The position numbers and the translations under genes were made by a program. The notes under the pieces are model-generated. The model did not search any database. It saw only the letters and a list, made by a program, of their open reading frames with translations, and was not told where the DNA came from. From assembly GCF_000245755.1 (NCBI RefSeq), contig NZ_JH601088.1, forward strand, positions 1,358,697-1,422,696: a stretch of 64,000 nucleotides of DNA, read 5' to 3'. Origin of the DNA: Helcococcus kunzii ATCC 51366. Its GTDB lineage: Bacteria > Bacillota > Clostridia > Tissierellales > Peptoniphilaceae. Positions within the stretch are counted from its first letter, which is position 1. Each line of letters begins with the position of its first letter. Below, in pieces: positions 26,788-35,406 of the stretch.

Positions 26788-28965
26788 TTAATTATTAAAA
26801 GTGATTATAGTCTTAAATAAATCTCCATCTATCTCAATATCAAACTTTCCATTTTGCAATTCAGTAAGTGAACTTGCAATGGCTAATCCTAGCCCAGCAC
26901 CATCAGTGTTTCTGGATTCATCACCTCTAGTAAATCTTTCCTTTAATTCATCTGGTGTGATATTAAGTGAATATTTTGAAATATTTTTAACTACTAGTCT
27001 AGTTTCACTATTTTGTATTAAATCAATATATACTCTTGTATTTTCTTGAGCATATTTGTTTATATTAGAAAAAATATTGTCTAAAATTCTTGACGTTTGC
27101 TCTCCATCAAGCTTACAAATAGTGGTATCCTTCTGAGCATTAAAGACTACCTCTATTCCTTTTCTTGAAAAATCTTCGTGCCATTCCCCGATCATCTGAG
27201 TTATCATTTGATTCAAATCAATATCCATATAGTTCATTACGATATTTCTACTGGTAACTTTTGACACTTCAAACAGTCTCTCAATTAAAGATTTCAATTT
27301 TAATGATTTCTCATTTACAATAGCTAAATATTTCTTCCTTTCTTCAGGAGAAACATTCTCATCGGTAGCTAAATCAGAGTAATTAATGATAGCTGTCAAT
27401 GGAGTTTTCAAGTCATGACTTAAATTTGTAATCAATTCAGTCTTCATTCTTTCTGACTTTAATTCCTTATCCATCGCATTTGTAAGTGATTCATTGATAT
27501 TGTTCAAATTCTTTGAAATATTACCAAAATAAGTGTTATCTTCATTTAAGTTAATATCAAAATTGCCTTTATTTATTTCATAAGTAGCATCCTCAATATT
27601 TTGTACATCGCTTAATATTCTACTAATTAAGTAATATATGCTTCCTAAAATTATAAATAGAATAATCAAAACATACGGATGGAAACCAAATGCTGCAGAA
27701 CCTAATAACCAAAGTAATAAGAAACTAAAAAGTCTCCTATTTGTATTAGTTAAATTATTTCCGACTATCATTCTATAAATTTTAGAAATAATTTTTCGAA
27801 TAATATTAAATACGCCTTTACCTATCCTAACTATTATAGAATTTTGAATTAAAAATGCGTTAAATCCTTCATGATAAAAAGATTTTAATCCATTTATTAA
27901 ATATAAAATAAATATTGACAAACCAGCAAGTGTAAATGTTATAACTAGTCCAAATATTAGGTTAATATCAATATTGTAAACTTCCCAAGCAGTATCAGCT
28001 ATATATATAGTAAATCCATACATTCCAAAGAAAAATGCTACTAAACCCAATATAGAAAACTCTACTGGAATGGATTTTATAACTTGATAAAATTTTACAT
28101 TTTTACTCTTTTCATATCCAGTCGCTAAGGCAATTATAAAAAACATAGCTAAAAACGATGTAATAAATATCGCCATATTAGCGGTTGTCTTATAATATTC
28201 GATTTTATTATCAAAACTTTTAACCAATTCCTTACCATTATTTTCAAGCAATGCAACAATTTTCATCGAATCAATTGAAGGATCACTTTCAGAATCCTTA
28301 GCTCTATCAATAAAATAATCGACAAATTCCTTTGTATCACCCGTAAGTTTTTCTTCATTATTTATATATACATTAAGCTTATTTTTATCTAATGTAACAT
28401 CCACATAAAGTTCATCTTTAAGCTTTTCTTTCAACAAACTCGGATTTGAATTAAGAAACTCTAAATTTCTAGTGTTTATATTTATCATTTCTTCTATTTG
28501 CGGCTCTTTGTATTGCTCTACAAAAGGTCCAGAACCATCACTAATCATATGATAATAATCATCTAATGTCTCCTGACTAACTTCATAATATTCTATATAG
28601 TCAGCTTCACCTTTCTCTATCTCTATAAAATCCTTTTGAACGTCATTATTTTTATAGATATATAGATTTGGATTAGATTTTATATATTTTTCAGTTTCTT
28701 TATAATTTGATATTTTTTTTATAGATGAATAATACTTGATTGGAGGATTGTTACTTTTGAAATAACTTTCCTCGTAACCATTCTCCCATCTATATAAAGT
28801 CTTATTTAAGATGTTATAGAATGCATCCCTTTTTAATTGTTCTTCTGGAATAAAATAATTTTTAAACGCTGGCTTTACAACGGAAAAAATAATTGTAATA
28901 ATTATTGATAATATAATTAATACGCTTAATCCTACTGTTGAATACCTAATTCCCTTTTCTTTCAT
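26788..28965 (-). CDS. Sensor histidine kinase (VanS-like)
   Basis: Membrane histidine kinase partnered with the adjacent response regulator. One N-terminal transmembrane helix precedes an extracytoplasmic domain of about 220 residues. Four or more central hydrophobic segments, a HAMP-like stretch, and HisKA (LSHDLKTPLTAIINYSDL, phospho-His about 516) follow. The HATPase has an N box (ILDNIFSNINKYA) and a G box (GAGLGLAIA, about 688). An ATG at 28989 exists, but 28965 is preferred because AAGGAG lies 6 nt upstream; this start overlaps the regulator by 20 nt. The ligand is not evident. Cell-envelope stress is a reasonable guess given the VanSR resemblance. Confidence 0.92.
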   Translation of the reverse strand: MKEKGIRYSTVGLSVLIILSIIITIIFSVVKPAFKNYFIPEEQLKRDAFYNILNKTLYRWENGYEESYFKSNNPPIKYYSSIKKISNYKETEKYIKSNPNLYIYKNNDVQKDFIEIEKGEADYIEYYEVSQETLDDYYHMISDGSGPFVEQYKEPQIEEMININTRNLEFLNSNPSLLKEKLKDELYVDVTLDKNKLNVYINNEEKLTGDTKEFVDYFIDRAKDSESDPSIDSMKIVALLENNGKELVKSFDNKIEYYKTTANMAIFITSFLAMFFIIALATGYEKSKNVKFYQVIKSIPVEFSILGLVAFFFGMYGFTIYIADTAWEVYNIDINLIFGLVITFTLAGLSIFILYLINGLKSFYHEGFNAFLIQNSIIVRIGKGVFNIIRKIISKIYRMIVGNNLTNTNRRLFSFLLLWLLGSAAFGFHPYVLIILFIILGSIYYLISRILSDVQNIEDATYEINKGNFDINLNEDNTYFGNISKNLNNINESLTNAMDKELKSERMKTELITNLSHDLKTPLTAIINYSDLATDENVSPEERKKYLAIVNEKSLKLKSLIERLFEVSKVTSRNIVMNYMDIDLNQMITQMIGEWHEDFSRKGIEVVFNAQKDTTICKLDGEQTSRILDNIFSNINKYAQENTRVYIDLIQNSETRLVVKNISKYSLNITPDELKERFTRGDESRNTDGAGLGLAIASSLTELQNGKFDIEIDGDLFKTIITFNN

Positions 28966-29680
28966 GACTGTCTCCTTTGTAAGGATCAATAAATTTATAT
29001 CCTAAACCCCAAGAAACTTGTAAATACTTCGGATTTTTCGGATCTATTTCTATCTTTTCCCTTATTCTTCTAATATGTACAGTCACAGTTTTCGTATCTA
29101 GAGCAGGCTCATTCCAAACACTTTCGTAAATTTGATCCACACTAAATAATCTACCAACATTTGACATAAACAATTCCAAAATACCATACTCTGTAGAAGT
29201 CAAAGCAATATCTTCACCATCTACATTTGCACTTTTATTAATTAAATCAAGCGTAATATTACCTATAACAATTTTTTCATCTTCTTTTGAATTATTTATT
29301 TTTGTTCCAAAATCGTAAAATCGTCTAATATTGGAGTTTACTCTTGCTAATAATTCCATTGGATTAAATGGTTTTGTCATATAGTCATCCGCACCAATGT
29401 CCAAGCCCATTATTTTGTCATAATCTTGTGATTTTGCTGATAATATTATTATTGGAACATAAGAAATCTCTCTCAACTGTCTAATAGCATCTTCTCCAGA
29501 TAAATTCGGCATCATCAAATCCATTATAATTAAATCTATTTTCGCATTCTCAAAAATACATAAAGCCTCGCGCCCATCATCTGCATAATGAACCTCGTAA
29601 TTTGCATTTCTCAGATATATCCCAATGGATTCTCTAATAGCCTTATCGTCCTCTGCAACTAAAATATTATATTTGTACAT
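28946..29680 (-). CDS. OmpR/VanR-family response regulator
   Basis: DNA-binding response regulator. The receiver domain has VAEDD near the N-terminus, phospho-acceptor Asp about 53 in LIIMDLMMP, and Lys in YMTKPFNP. The C-terminal winged helix contains LTSTEYGILELFM and VTVHIRRIREKIE. The start at 29680 follows GGAGGGACAAT; the upstream ATG at 29707 lacks such a site. It is translationally coupled to the kinase. The gene it regulates cannot be told from sequence. Confidence 0.94.
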   Translation of the reverse strand: MYKYNILVAEDDKAIRESIGIYLRNANYEVHYADDGREALCIFENAKIDLIIMDLMMPNLSGEDAIRQLREISYVPIIILSAKSQDYDKIMGLDIGADDYMTKPFNPMELLARVNSNIRRFYDFGTKINNSKEDEKIVIGNITLDLINKSANVDGEDIALTSTEYGILELFMSNVGRLFSVDQIYESVWNEPALDTKTVTVHIRRIREKIEIDPKNPKYLQVSWGLGYKFIDPYKGDSHERKGN

Positions 29681-29779
29681 ATTGTCCCTCCAAATATATA
29701 TTATCAATCATTTTCTAAAACATAATTAACTAATAATTACAAAATTATTAAGAAAACATTTTAGAAATCTACAACTCTA

Positions 29780-30811
29780 TCACATCTCACTTTTTATATA
29801 TGTTTCAACCAATTCTTCTGTAGCATTTACTGAATCAATATGTGTTCTTTCATAAGAATGGCTTGACTCAATACCTGCACCAAATAACGCATGCTTAACA
29901 TCATATCCTGCACGCATTGCAGTAGAAGCATCTGAACTATATCTTGGGTAAATATCTAACTTATATTCAATCTTATTTTCATTACATAAATTAACCAATT
30001 TATTTCTTAACTCATAATTATATGGACCAGATCCATCTTTCACACAAATAGAAACAGAATATTCATCAGTTTGTTGGTCATCCCCCATAGCGCCCATATC
30101 CACAGCGATATATTCTACAGTTTCAGCCGGAATGCTTGAATTAGCACCATATCCAATTTCTTCATTATTACTAAAATAAAAATGTGTTGTATAAGGTAAT
30201 TCAATATTTTCTTCTTTAATTTTCTTTAATTGATTAAGTAAAATAGCCGCACTTACCTTATCATCTAAATGTCTACTCTTTATAAATCCTGATTTAGTAA
30301 CCGTCGCTCTAGTATCAAATGAAATAAAGTCTCCTACTTCAATACCTAAATCTCTTGTTTCCTTCTCATTTGTTACCTTTTCATCAATTCTAACCTCTAT
30401 ATTAGTTTGATCTCTCTTAGCACTCGCTGCATCAGCATACACATGTACACTTGTTTGATGCATCAAAATAGTACCTTCAATTTCTCTACCATTTTTTGTA
30501 ACATGAATGATACAATTTTCCCCCTCAATAGAATTGTAAGTAAAACCACCCACCAAATCTATTTTCAATCTTCCACTTGGTTTAATTGCTCTCACAATTG
30601 CCCCCAAAGTATCCAAATGCGCAGTCAATACCCTATGTCTTGTGTCATCTTTTCCCTTAACACTTACCATTACTGCACCCTTATTTGTATAAACTGGCTC
30701 ATATCCAAAAGATTTTGTTTCTTCCACAATATAATCCATTATTTCCTTTGTATAACCTGTTGGAGATGGCAGTGCCACCAATTTTTTTATATATTCTACT
30801 GTTTGATTCAT
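29780..30811 (-). CDS. M42-family metallo-aminopeptidase
   Basis: Cytoplasmic dinuclear metallopeptidase of the M42 (glutamyl/deblocking aminopeptidase, FrvX) family. Metal and catalytic motifs include VLTAHLDTLG, the DD of RHLDDKVSAA, the Glu pair in YFSNNEEIGYGAN, VDMGAMG, and a C-terminal GIESSHSYERTH. The start at 30811 is chosen for AGGAG 5 nt upstream; an in-frame ATG at 30847 lacks this. The length of 343 residues is typical. It is a single gene preceding array B. Confidence 0.92.
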   Translation of the reverse strand: MNQTVEYIKKLVALPSPTGYTKEIMDYIVEETKSFGYEPVYTNKGAVMVSVKGKDDTRHRVLTAHLDTLGAIVRAIKPSGRLKIDLVGGFTYNSIEGENCIIHVTKNGREIEGTILMHQTSVHVYADAASAKRDQTNIEVRIDEKVTNEKETRDLGIEVGDFISFDTRATVTKSGFIKSRHLDDKVSAAILLNQLKKIKEENIELPYTTHFYFSNNEEIGYGANSSIPAETVEYIAVDMGAMGDDQQTDEYSVSICVKDGSGPYNYELRNKLVNLCNENKIEYKLDIYPRYSSDASTAMRAGYDVKHALFGAGIESSHSYERTHIDSVNATEELVETYIKSEM

Positions 30812-30982
30812 AAATACTCCTACTTTCTTTTTATTGTATATAGACAATTATATATCAAATCATTGAAAATATAAATTCATATAGTGGATTTGTTGATTTT
30901 GAGTTGTTTTTTATAGTTTCGAGTTGATTTTGGATAATTCTTGCATATTTATTATATTATTTCATAATAAATAAGGAATTTC

Positions 30983-31360
30983 ATGGTCCTTAAATACCGC
31001 CCTACCGTATATTACGGACCATGTCTTATTTTTTATGGTCCTAATATACCGGGGGTGTGTATAGTTAGGACCATAAAATAGAGAAAAATAATAAATCTTA
31101 TGGTCCCTAAATATCCCTCCCCAGTATATTTAGGACCATATATCCCCAAAATCATAGTATATACACAATTTATACAATGAAATTTTTGGACCGACTTATA
31201 CCCCCCTGGGGTATCTACGGACCATATTATTTTTTTTCGTGGTCTAACTTATACCCCCTAGGGGTATATTAGGACCATAAAATCTATAAATTCCTATAGC
31301 AAAACACATTATCATTCTCAAATAAACAAAATCCGACAGTAGATACCCCTCCGGGGTATC
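30983..31360. repeat. Palindromic-unit array B: five 40-bp units plus a core remnant
   Basis: Units, each exactly 40 bp, lie at 30983-31022, 31035-31074, 31100-31139, 31186-31225 and 31239-31278. Spacers are 12, 25, 46 and 13 nt. Outer arms are ATGGTCC and GGACCAT; units 4 and 5 have changes in the left arm. Inside most units a second inverted repeat (TATACCCC / GGGGTATA) extends the stem. At 31342-31360 an isolated core GATACCCC-tcc-GGGGTATC remains without outer arms. The array occupies the 597-bp gap between the M42 peptidase and a surface-protein pseudogene. No ORF is present. Confidence 0.85.
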
Positions 31361-31380
31361 CACCTCTTTTCATCTATCAA

Positions 31381-31404
31381 AAAAAAGAGGCCAAAGCCTC
31401 TTTT
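31381..31404 (-). terminator. Intrinsic terminator of the surface-protein pseudogene
   Basis: AAAAGAGGC-caaa-GCCTCTTTT, followed by T-run on the minus strand. The same stem (AAAAGAGGC/GCCTCTTTT) terminates the cell-wall-binding gene at 63.6 kb. Confidence 0.92.
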
Positions 31405-31408
31405 CCCT

Positions 31409-33208
31409 TTATTTTTTTCCTATTAATTTTCCATCCCAAGTGAAATTGTACATTTTTCCATCAATTATTTTTTTACCGGAAACTCTTACACCTGTTTCAG
31501 GCATTAGATATCTCCATTTTCCTTCGATAAATTGCCATCCAAATGCTTGTGTACCTGTCCCTAGTCTGAAATACATCCAGCCTTGTGATAATTTTTGCCA
31601 GCCTGTCGCCATTGTTCCTGAACTTCTAAAAAATCTCCAATTACCATCGATGAATTGTCTTCCTTTTACCATTGTTCCAGAGGACTTTCTAAAGAAGTAT
31701 CTATATCCATTTTCTGGATTTGTCCACCAACCTTTTTGATATCTTGTGTCTGGACCTTCTAAGGATAACCAAATCATGCCATTTTCATGGTAGAATTGCG
31801 CCATAGATTCACCCTTAGAATTAAAGAATTTCCAAGCATTTTTTATCCATTTCCATTCAGATCTTGCTTGTTTGCCGTGTTCAAAATATGTCCATTTATC
31901 TCCAGATTTCACCCATCCATTTACTTCTTTTTCATCTTCTTGTGGTTCTTCCGATAATTTTTGAGCATCAACATTTTCATCCTGAATTTGAGAATCTTCA
32001 ACATTCGCTTCATCTGCTACTTGTTCTTTAGAATCTTCTACAGTTCCTTCTTCTGCTATTTGTTCTTCAGAGTCTTCTACATTTCCTTCTTCTGCTATTT
32101 GTTCTTCAGAGTTTTCTACTTTGCCTTCTTCTATAATTTGTTCTTCAGATTCTTCTACATTTCCTTCTTCTGCTACTTGTTCTTCAGAATTTTCACCATT
32201 TGCATCTTCATCAGCTTCTTCTTTAGAATGTTCTACTGCAACATCTTCAGTAGCTCCTTCTTTGGAATGTTCTACAGTCGCATCTTCAGTAACTTGTTCA
32301 GTATCAGCATTATCTTTTTCTTCTACTTTGATTTCTGAATCTTCAGAATCTTCAGCATTATTTTGTTCTTGAAGATCTATATTTTCTTTTTCTTCTTCAG
32401 ATGAAGCTTTTCCAACAACTATAAGGTTAACTGTAACTTTGCTAATTTCAGCATCAATATTATGTCCTGCAGAATAAACAAATTCATATTCACCTGGTGT
32501 TTTAAAGAAATCCCATGGGTCAATTGTTTTTTCTTTACCATTTTGATCTGATTTTAACTCAAATACATGTTTTTCGTTATTTTCGTAATCATATACTGTT
32601 TTATCTTTATCAATATATTGAAGTTTTACTGGTGTGTTAGCTAACAAATCACTATCTTCATAAACTCTTTTTTGAGCTTTTAATCCAGCTTTATTTTCAA
32701 TATAGTAGTTAAATCTGTGTCCATCATTTATTGTATATGGTCTTTTTGCAAGCTCTTCAAATTCTTCCTTTGTCATACTAAATGTGATTGTATCTCTTGT
32801 TTGGAAGATTTTTGTTGATTTAGGTTTTACATGTTTTTTGATTTTAACCTTTACTGTATCCCTTAGTTCTGATATCAAGCCATTTGCATCTTTAACGTAT
32901 AAATTAAGAGAAACTGTTGAATCATCTTTTGGTTTTTCCACATTTTTTTCAAGGAAATCAAAATCCTCCCAATTTGAAGCTTCTACTTTGTTTCCGCCTT
33001 CGTATTTAGCCCAATCATTTTCTTTTTTCTCTTCTACAACAATATTCTTTTTAACTTGTTCTAAAATAGAATCTTGGATTTTCTTTCTAGCTCTATCGTT
33101 TAATGTTTGATCTCCATCAACTGGTTGTTTGTATTTTTCTCTATTAACTTCAATTACTTTGTTTTCATTTTCATCTTTAAGCTTAATTCTTAGAGATGAT
33201 TTCTTCAT
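31409..33208 (-). CDS. Fragment: acidic repeats and cell-wall-binding C-terminus
   Basis: Downstream half of the same pseudogene (599 residues from an internal ATG). Residues 1-265 contain mixed beta segments. Residues 303-406 are eight tandem 13-residue acidic repeats of the type [13 protein letters not shown]. Residues 430-599 hold five to seven aromatic/Gly-rich repeats ([32 protein letters not shown]) like choline- or cell-wall-binding repeats. The frame stays open through 45 codons upstream of the ATG, up to the frameshift, which shows it is a continuation of the upstream fragment. Confidence 0.65.
   Translation of the reverse strand: MKKSSLRIKLKDENENKVIEVNREKYKQPVDGDQTLNDRARKKIQDSILEQVKKNIVVEEKKENDWAKYEGGNKVEASNWEDFDFLEKNVEKPKDDSTVSLNLYVKDANGLISELRDTVKVKIKKHVKPKSTKIFQTRDTITFSMTKEEFEELAKRPYTINDGHRFNYYIENKAGLKAQKRVYEDSDLLANTPVKLQYIDKDKTVYDYENNEKHVFELKSDQNGKEKTIDPWDFFKTPGEYEFVYSAGHNIDAEISKVTVNLIVVGKASSEEEKENIDLQEQNNAEDSEDSEIKVEEKDNADTEQVTEDATVEHSKEGATEDVAVEHSKEEADEDANGENSEEQVAEEGNVEESEEQIIEEGKVENSEEQIAEEGNVEDSEEQIAEEGTVEDSKEQVADEANVEDSQIQDENVDAQKLSEEPQEDEKEVNGWVKSGDKWTYFEHGKQARSEWKWIKNAWKFFNSKGESMAQFYHENGMIWLSLEGPDTRYQKGWWTNPENGYRYFFRKSSGTMVKGRQFIDGNWRFFRSSGTMATGWQKLSQGWMYFRLGTGTQAFGWQFIEGKWRYLMPETGVRVSGKKIIDGKMYNFTWDGKLIGKK
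31991..32302 (-). repeat. 39-bp tandem coding repeats (eight copies)
   Basis: Eight copies of a 39-bp unit encode 13-residue acidic repeats (consensus [14 protein letters not shown]). The downstream copies (towards 31991) are most alike, suggesting recent expansion by slippage or unequal crossover. Confidence 0.85.
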
Positions 33209-33344
33209 ATTTTCTGGTTTTAGAAGTTTAACAAATACTTTAATTTTTTGTTGTTTGTTTTCTTTTCCAAAAAATTCTAATTCTAAAACTTGATTTTCTG
33301 TAGATTTAGCTTCTTCATATTTCTTCTTACTTTCTTCAGTAAGC

Positions 33345-34571
33345 TCAACTTCTTTTTTTACCTGATGTTCCTATTTCTTCTCTATTTTTTTCAGTACTTG
33401 TTAAAATAGAAACGCCTAATTTTTTAATTAATTTTGCTTCATCTGTATTAGTTTCAACTTCAACCGGATTTTCATTACTTCCTGTTAGTGCAGCTGAAAT
33501 AAATGAAACTTCTTTTAAGTTTGGTTCACTTTTAGTTTCTAAACCTTCGATAGAGAATTTTTGATCACTATTTCCTTCGGAATATTTACGAGCAGCATCA
33601 CCGAATAACTTCATACTATCTAAATTAGTTTTATATTTTGTAAATCTTAATTTTCCTAAACCTATACGAGTATATTCATTTACTATATCTTCAAGATTAT
33701 ATTCATTTGATGTTTTTTCAGCTTCTTCTGATTTCCACAATACATAGTTGGTGGCTTTCTTCTTTCCTTGTTCTGTTAAAATATCATAATAATTTATTTC
33801 ACCTAGTTTTTCATCAGTTAATAAGAATTTTCTATATTGATATTCTCTATTTATATTTGAATAAAACGCATCATCTGTAATGTCGATATTGTACCATTTT
33901 CCATCAACTTTTACTTGATTCCAAGCATGATTAGCTTCTGGCCATCTTAATTTTTGGATATGGTATTGATTAACAAAAATATCATATGTAACTTTTTCCT
34001 TTTCTTTTGCAGATTCATCGTTTAAAGTCACACCTGATTTCTTACCTCTGACAAATCTTGTTTCTAATCCCATTCTTGAACCGATTCTATCAAATGCCAT
34101 TGCATATGCTTGACATACTCCTTTTTGCGACAACATTGCGCTAATTAAAGTATGTGTTTCGTATTGATTATCTGTACCGAAAAGCATATCTTTATTTCTG
34201 CTAAATTCGTTTTTGTTTGTATCACCATCTGGTTTTATGTATCTTACTAAGAAGTCGTGGATTAATCTAGCTTTTACAAAATCTTCGCTAAGATTTTTGT
34301 TTTTAAGCATAAATTCTTCCTTCTTCTTATTAAGGAAATCTACTATTCTTGATACTACTTTTTCGGATAATGCTCCACTTTCTCTATTTTCTAAATATTT
34401 TACATAAATCTTATTTAAATAGATTCCTTTTGAAAAATCTACTTCTTCTGATTCAATTCCCCAATTCAATACTTGCTTTATTGTTGAAGCATAAGCTGGG
34501 TTATAAATTACAGATTCAAAGATTTCTTTTGCATAATTTCTTTTTCCATAAAGGTAAATAACTGGTTGCAT
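33345..34571 (-). CDS. Fragment: transglutaminase-like domain of the broken surface protein
   Basis: Longest intact frame of the upstream half (408 residues from an internal ATG). It carries the transglutaminase-like catalytic triad: Cys in [14 protein letters not shown], His in [15 protein letters not shown] and Asp in NIDITDD. It lacks a signal peptide because the true start lies upstream of a stop and a frameshift. It ends at a TGA created by the A7 frameshift at 33353-33359. Translation as an independent protein is doubtful because no ribosome binding site precedes the internal ATG. Confidence 0.6.
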   Translation of the reverse strand: MQPVIYLYGKRNYAKEIFESVIYNPAYASTIKQVLNWGIESEEVDFSKGIYLNKIYVKYLENRESGALSEKVVSRIVDFLNKKKEEFMLKNKNLSEDFVKARLIHDFLVRYIKPDGDTNKNEFSRNKDMLFGTDNQYETHTLISAMLSQKGVCQAYAMAFDRIGSRMGLETRFVRGKKSGVTLNDESAKEKEKVTYDIFVNQYHIQKLRWPEANHAWNQVKVDGKWYNIDITDDAFYSNINREYQYRKFLLTDEKLGEINYYDILTEQGKKKATNYVLWKSEEAEKTSNEYNLEDIVNEYTRIGLGKLRFTKYKTNLDSMKLFGDAARKYSEGNSDQKFSIEGLETKSEPNLKEVSFISAALTGSNENPVEVETNTDEAKLIKKLGVSILTSTEKNREEIGTSGKKRS

Positions 34572-34918
34572 TTCTGCTGTAGATTTTAATATATATTTTT
34601 TTAATAAATTTTTATATTGTGCTTCATCTTTTATAGAATCATAGGATAAAGGTGCAGATACGTTAGTAAAATCTATTTCATTTTTCTAAAATTTCATTAA
34701 ATCTTCGGATGGTTTCCAAGACATTTCTTTTGTACCTTGTTTCCCCGCCTTATATGTTGACTCGCTTTTTGTTTGTGTTTTAGCGTTTTTTGCTTGTACC
34801 GCTGGGCTGCTGAATGAACCACAAACAATTGAAAAAGCTAACACAAATGAAATTATTTTTTTGTAGTATATTTTTTTCTCATTTAATACCCCCTCCTTTT
34901 TTTTCGTGGGATTTTTCC

Positions 34919-34950
34919 ATTATAGCATGGCAAATATATTTTTTTTCAAA
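34919..34950 (-). promoter_or_regulatory. Candidate promoter of the broken surface-protein gene
   Basis: On the minus strand, TATAAT (34919-34924) with an extended TGC just upstream and TTGAAA about 19 nt farther on. The spacing is long, but the TGn-TATAAT form compensates. The ribosome binding site is at about 34889-34897. Confidence 0.5.
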
Positions 34951-35058
34951 TAAAATATCTTATATAATGATAAATATGCTTATTTTGATATCTGTGATAT
35001 TCAGATAATTAATTCTAATATTTTTATTTACTAATTAAATTTTCTCAACAAATAAAAA

Positions 35059-35087
35059 AACAAGAATGAATTTTCTTCATCCTTGTT
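35059..35087 (-). terminator. Intrinsic terminator of the small lipoprotein gene
   Basis: AACAAGGATGAA / TTCATTCTTGTT arms (one G-T pair), loop GAAAA, then seven Ts on the minus strand. Confidence 0.85.
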
Positions 35088-35128
35088 TTAAACAAAAAAA
35101 TTAATTTTTACTTTGTACTACTTAAATC

Positions 35129-35275
35129 TTATTGATTATTTGTTTCTTCAATACTTTCTACATCACCTACGGTTTCTACTGTATCCCCTTCCTCAGCAGT
35201 GTCATTATTTTTACCACATGCTGAGATTGAAAATACCAATACCAATGATAATAGTAATGCAATTATTTTTTTCAT
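35129..35275 (-). CDS. Small 48-residue lipoprotein
   Basis: Short gene with all the marks of expression. CAAGGAGGAG stands before the ATG, the signal peptide MKKIIALLLSLVLVFSISAC ends in a lipobox at Cys20, and the tail is acidic (DTAEEGDTVETVGDVESIEE). A terminator follows. Mature length would be only 29 residues, so it is a surface-tethered peptide of unknown purpose. A 7-2-7 palindrome lies about 55 nt upstream. It stands between two surface-protein genes. Confidence 0.8.
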   Translation of the reverse strand: MKKIIALLLSLVLVFSISACGKNNDTAEEGDTVETVGDVESIEETNNQ

Positions 35276-35327
35276 TATTCTCCTCCTTGTATTATATTTT
35301 CAGTCAATATAAATTTACCCAAAGCTC

Positions 35328-35343
35328 TTGTTATCAATAACAA
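35328..35343. promoter_or_regulatory. TTGTTAT-N2-ATAACAA palindrome
   Basis: Perfect 7-2-7 inverted repeat in the upstream region of the small lipoprotein gene. It resembles Rex half-sites (TTGTTA/TAACAA) but with 2-nt rather than 4-nt spacing, so a different regulator is more likely. Confidence 0.4.
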
Positions 35344-35363
35344 AGGAGATGGTTAAAAAAATA

Positions 35364-35400
35364 AAACAGTAAAGAATCGTCTAAATTCTCTACTGTTTCA
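35364..35400 (-). terminator. Intrinsic terminator of the sorting-signal surface protein
   Basis: AAACAGTA and TACTGTTT arms continue into AGAAT/ATTCT around a short loop, and Ts follow on the minus strand (TTTTATTTTTTT). Confidence 0.75.
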
Positions 35401-35406
35401 AAAATG

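Larger units (their letters stand above)
31409..34882 (-). pseudogene. Broken transglutaminase-like, cell-wall-binding surface protein
   Basis: One ancestral gene of about 1,150 codons is split by three lesions. It begins at ATG 34882 after GGAGGGGG. (1) An A7 tract in the signal-peptide region (34856-34862) needs one more A to continue into a secretion signal (IISFVLAFSIVCGSF...VQA). (2) An in-frame TAG lies at 34686-34688. (3) An A7 tract at 33353-33359 has one A too many; removing it joins the two long frames through [17 protein letters not shown]. The intact protein would have a signal peptide, a transglutaminase-like domain, an acidic 13-residue repeat stalk and C-terminal cell-wall-binding repeats. 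Sequence error could explain some lesions but hardly all three. Confidence 0.85.

Noticed and set aside
31961..32372. Phe- and Ser-rich reading frames on the plus strand at 32.0-32.4 kb
   Set aside because: They are antisense shadows of the acidic 13-residue repeats.
35328..35343. Fourth Rex site upstream of the small lipoprotein
   Set aside because: Half-sites resemble Rex but the 2-nt spacing does not fit the 4-nt spacing of the adhE sites.
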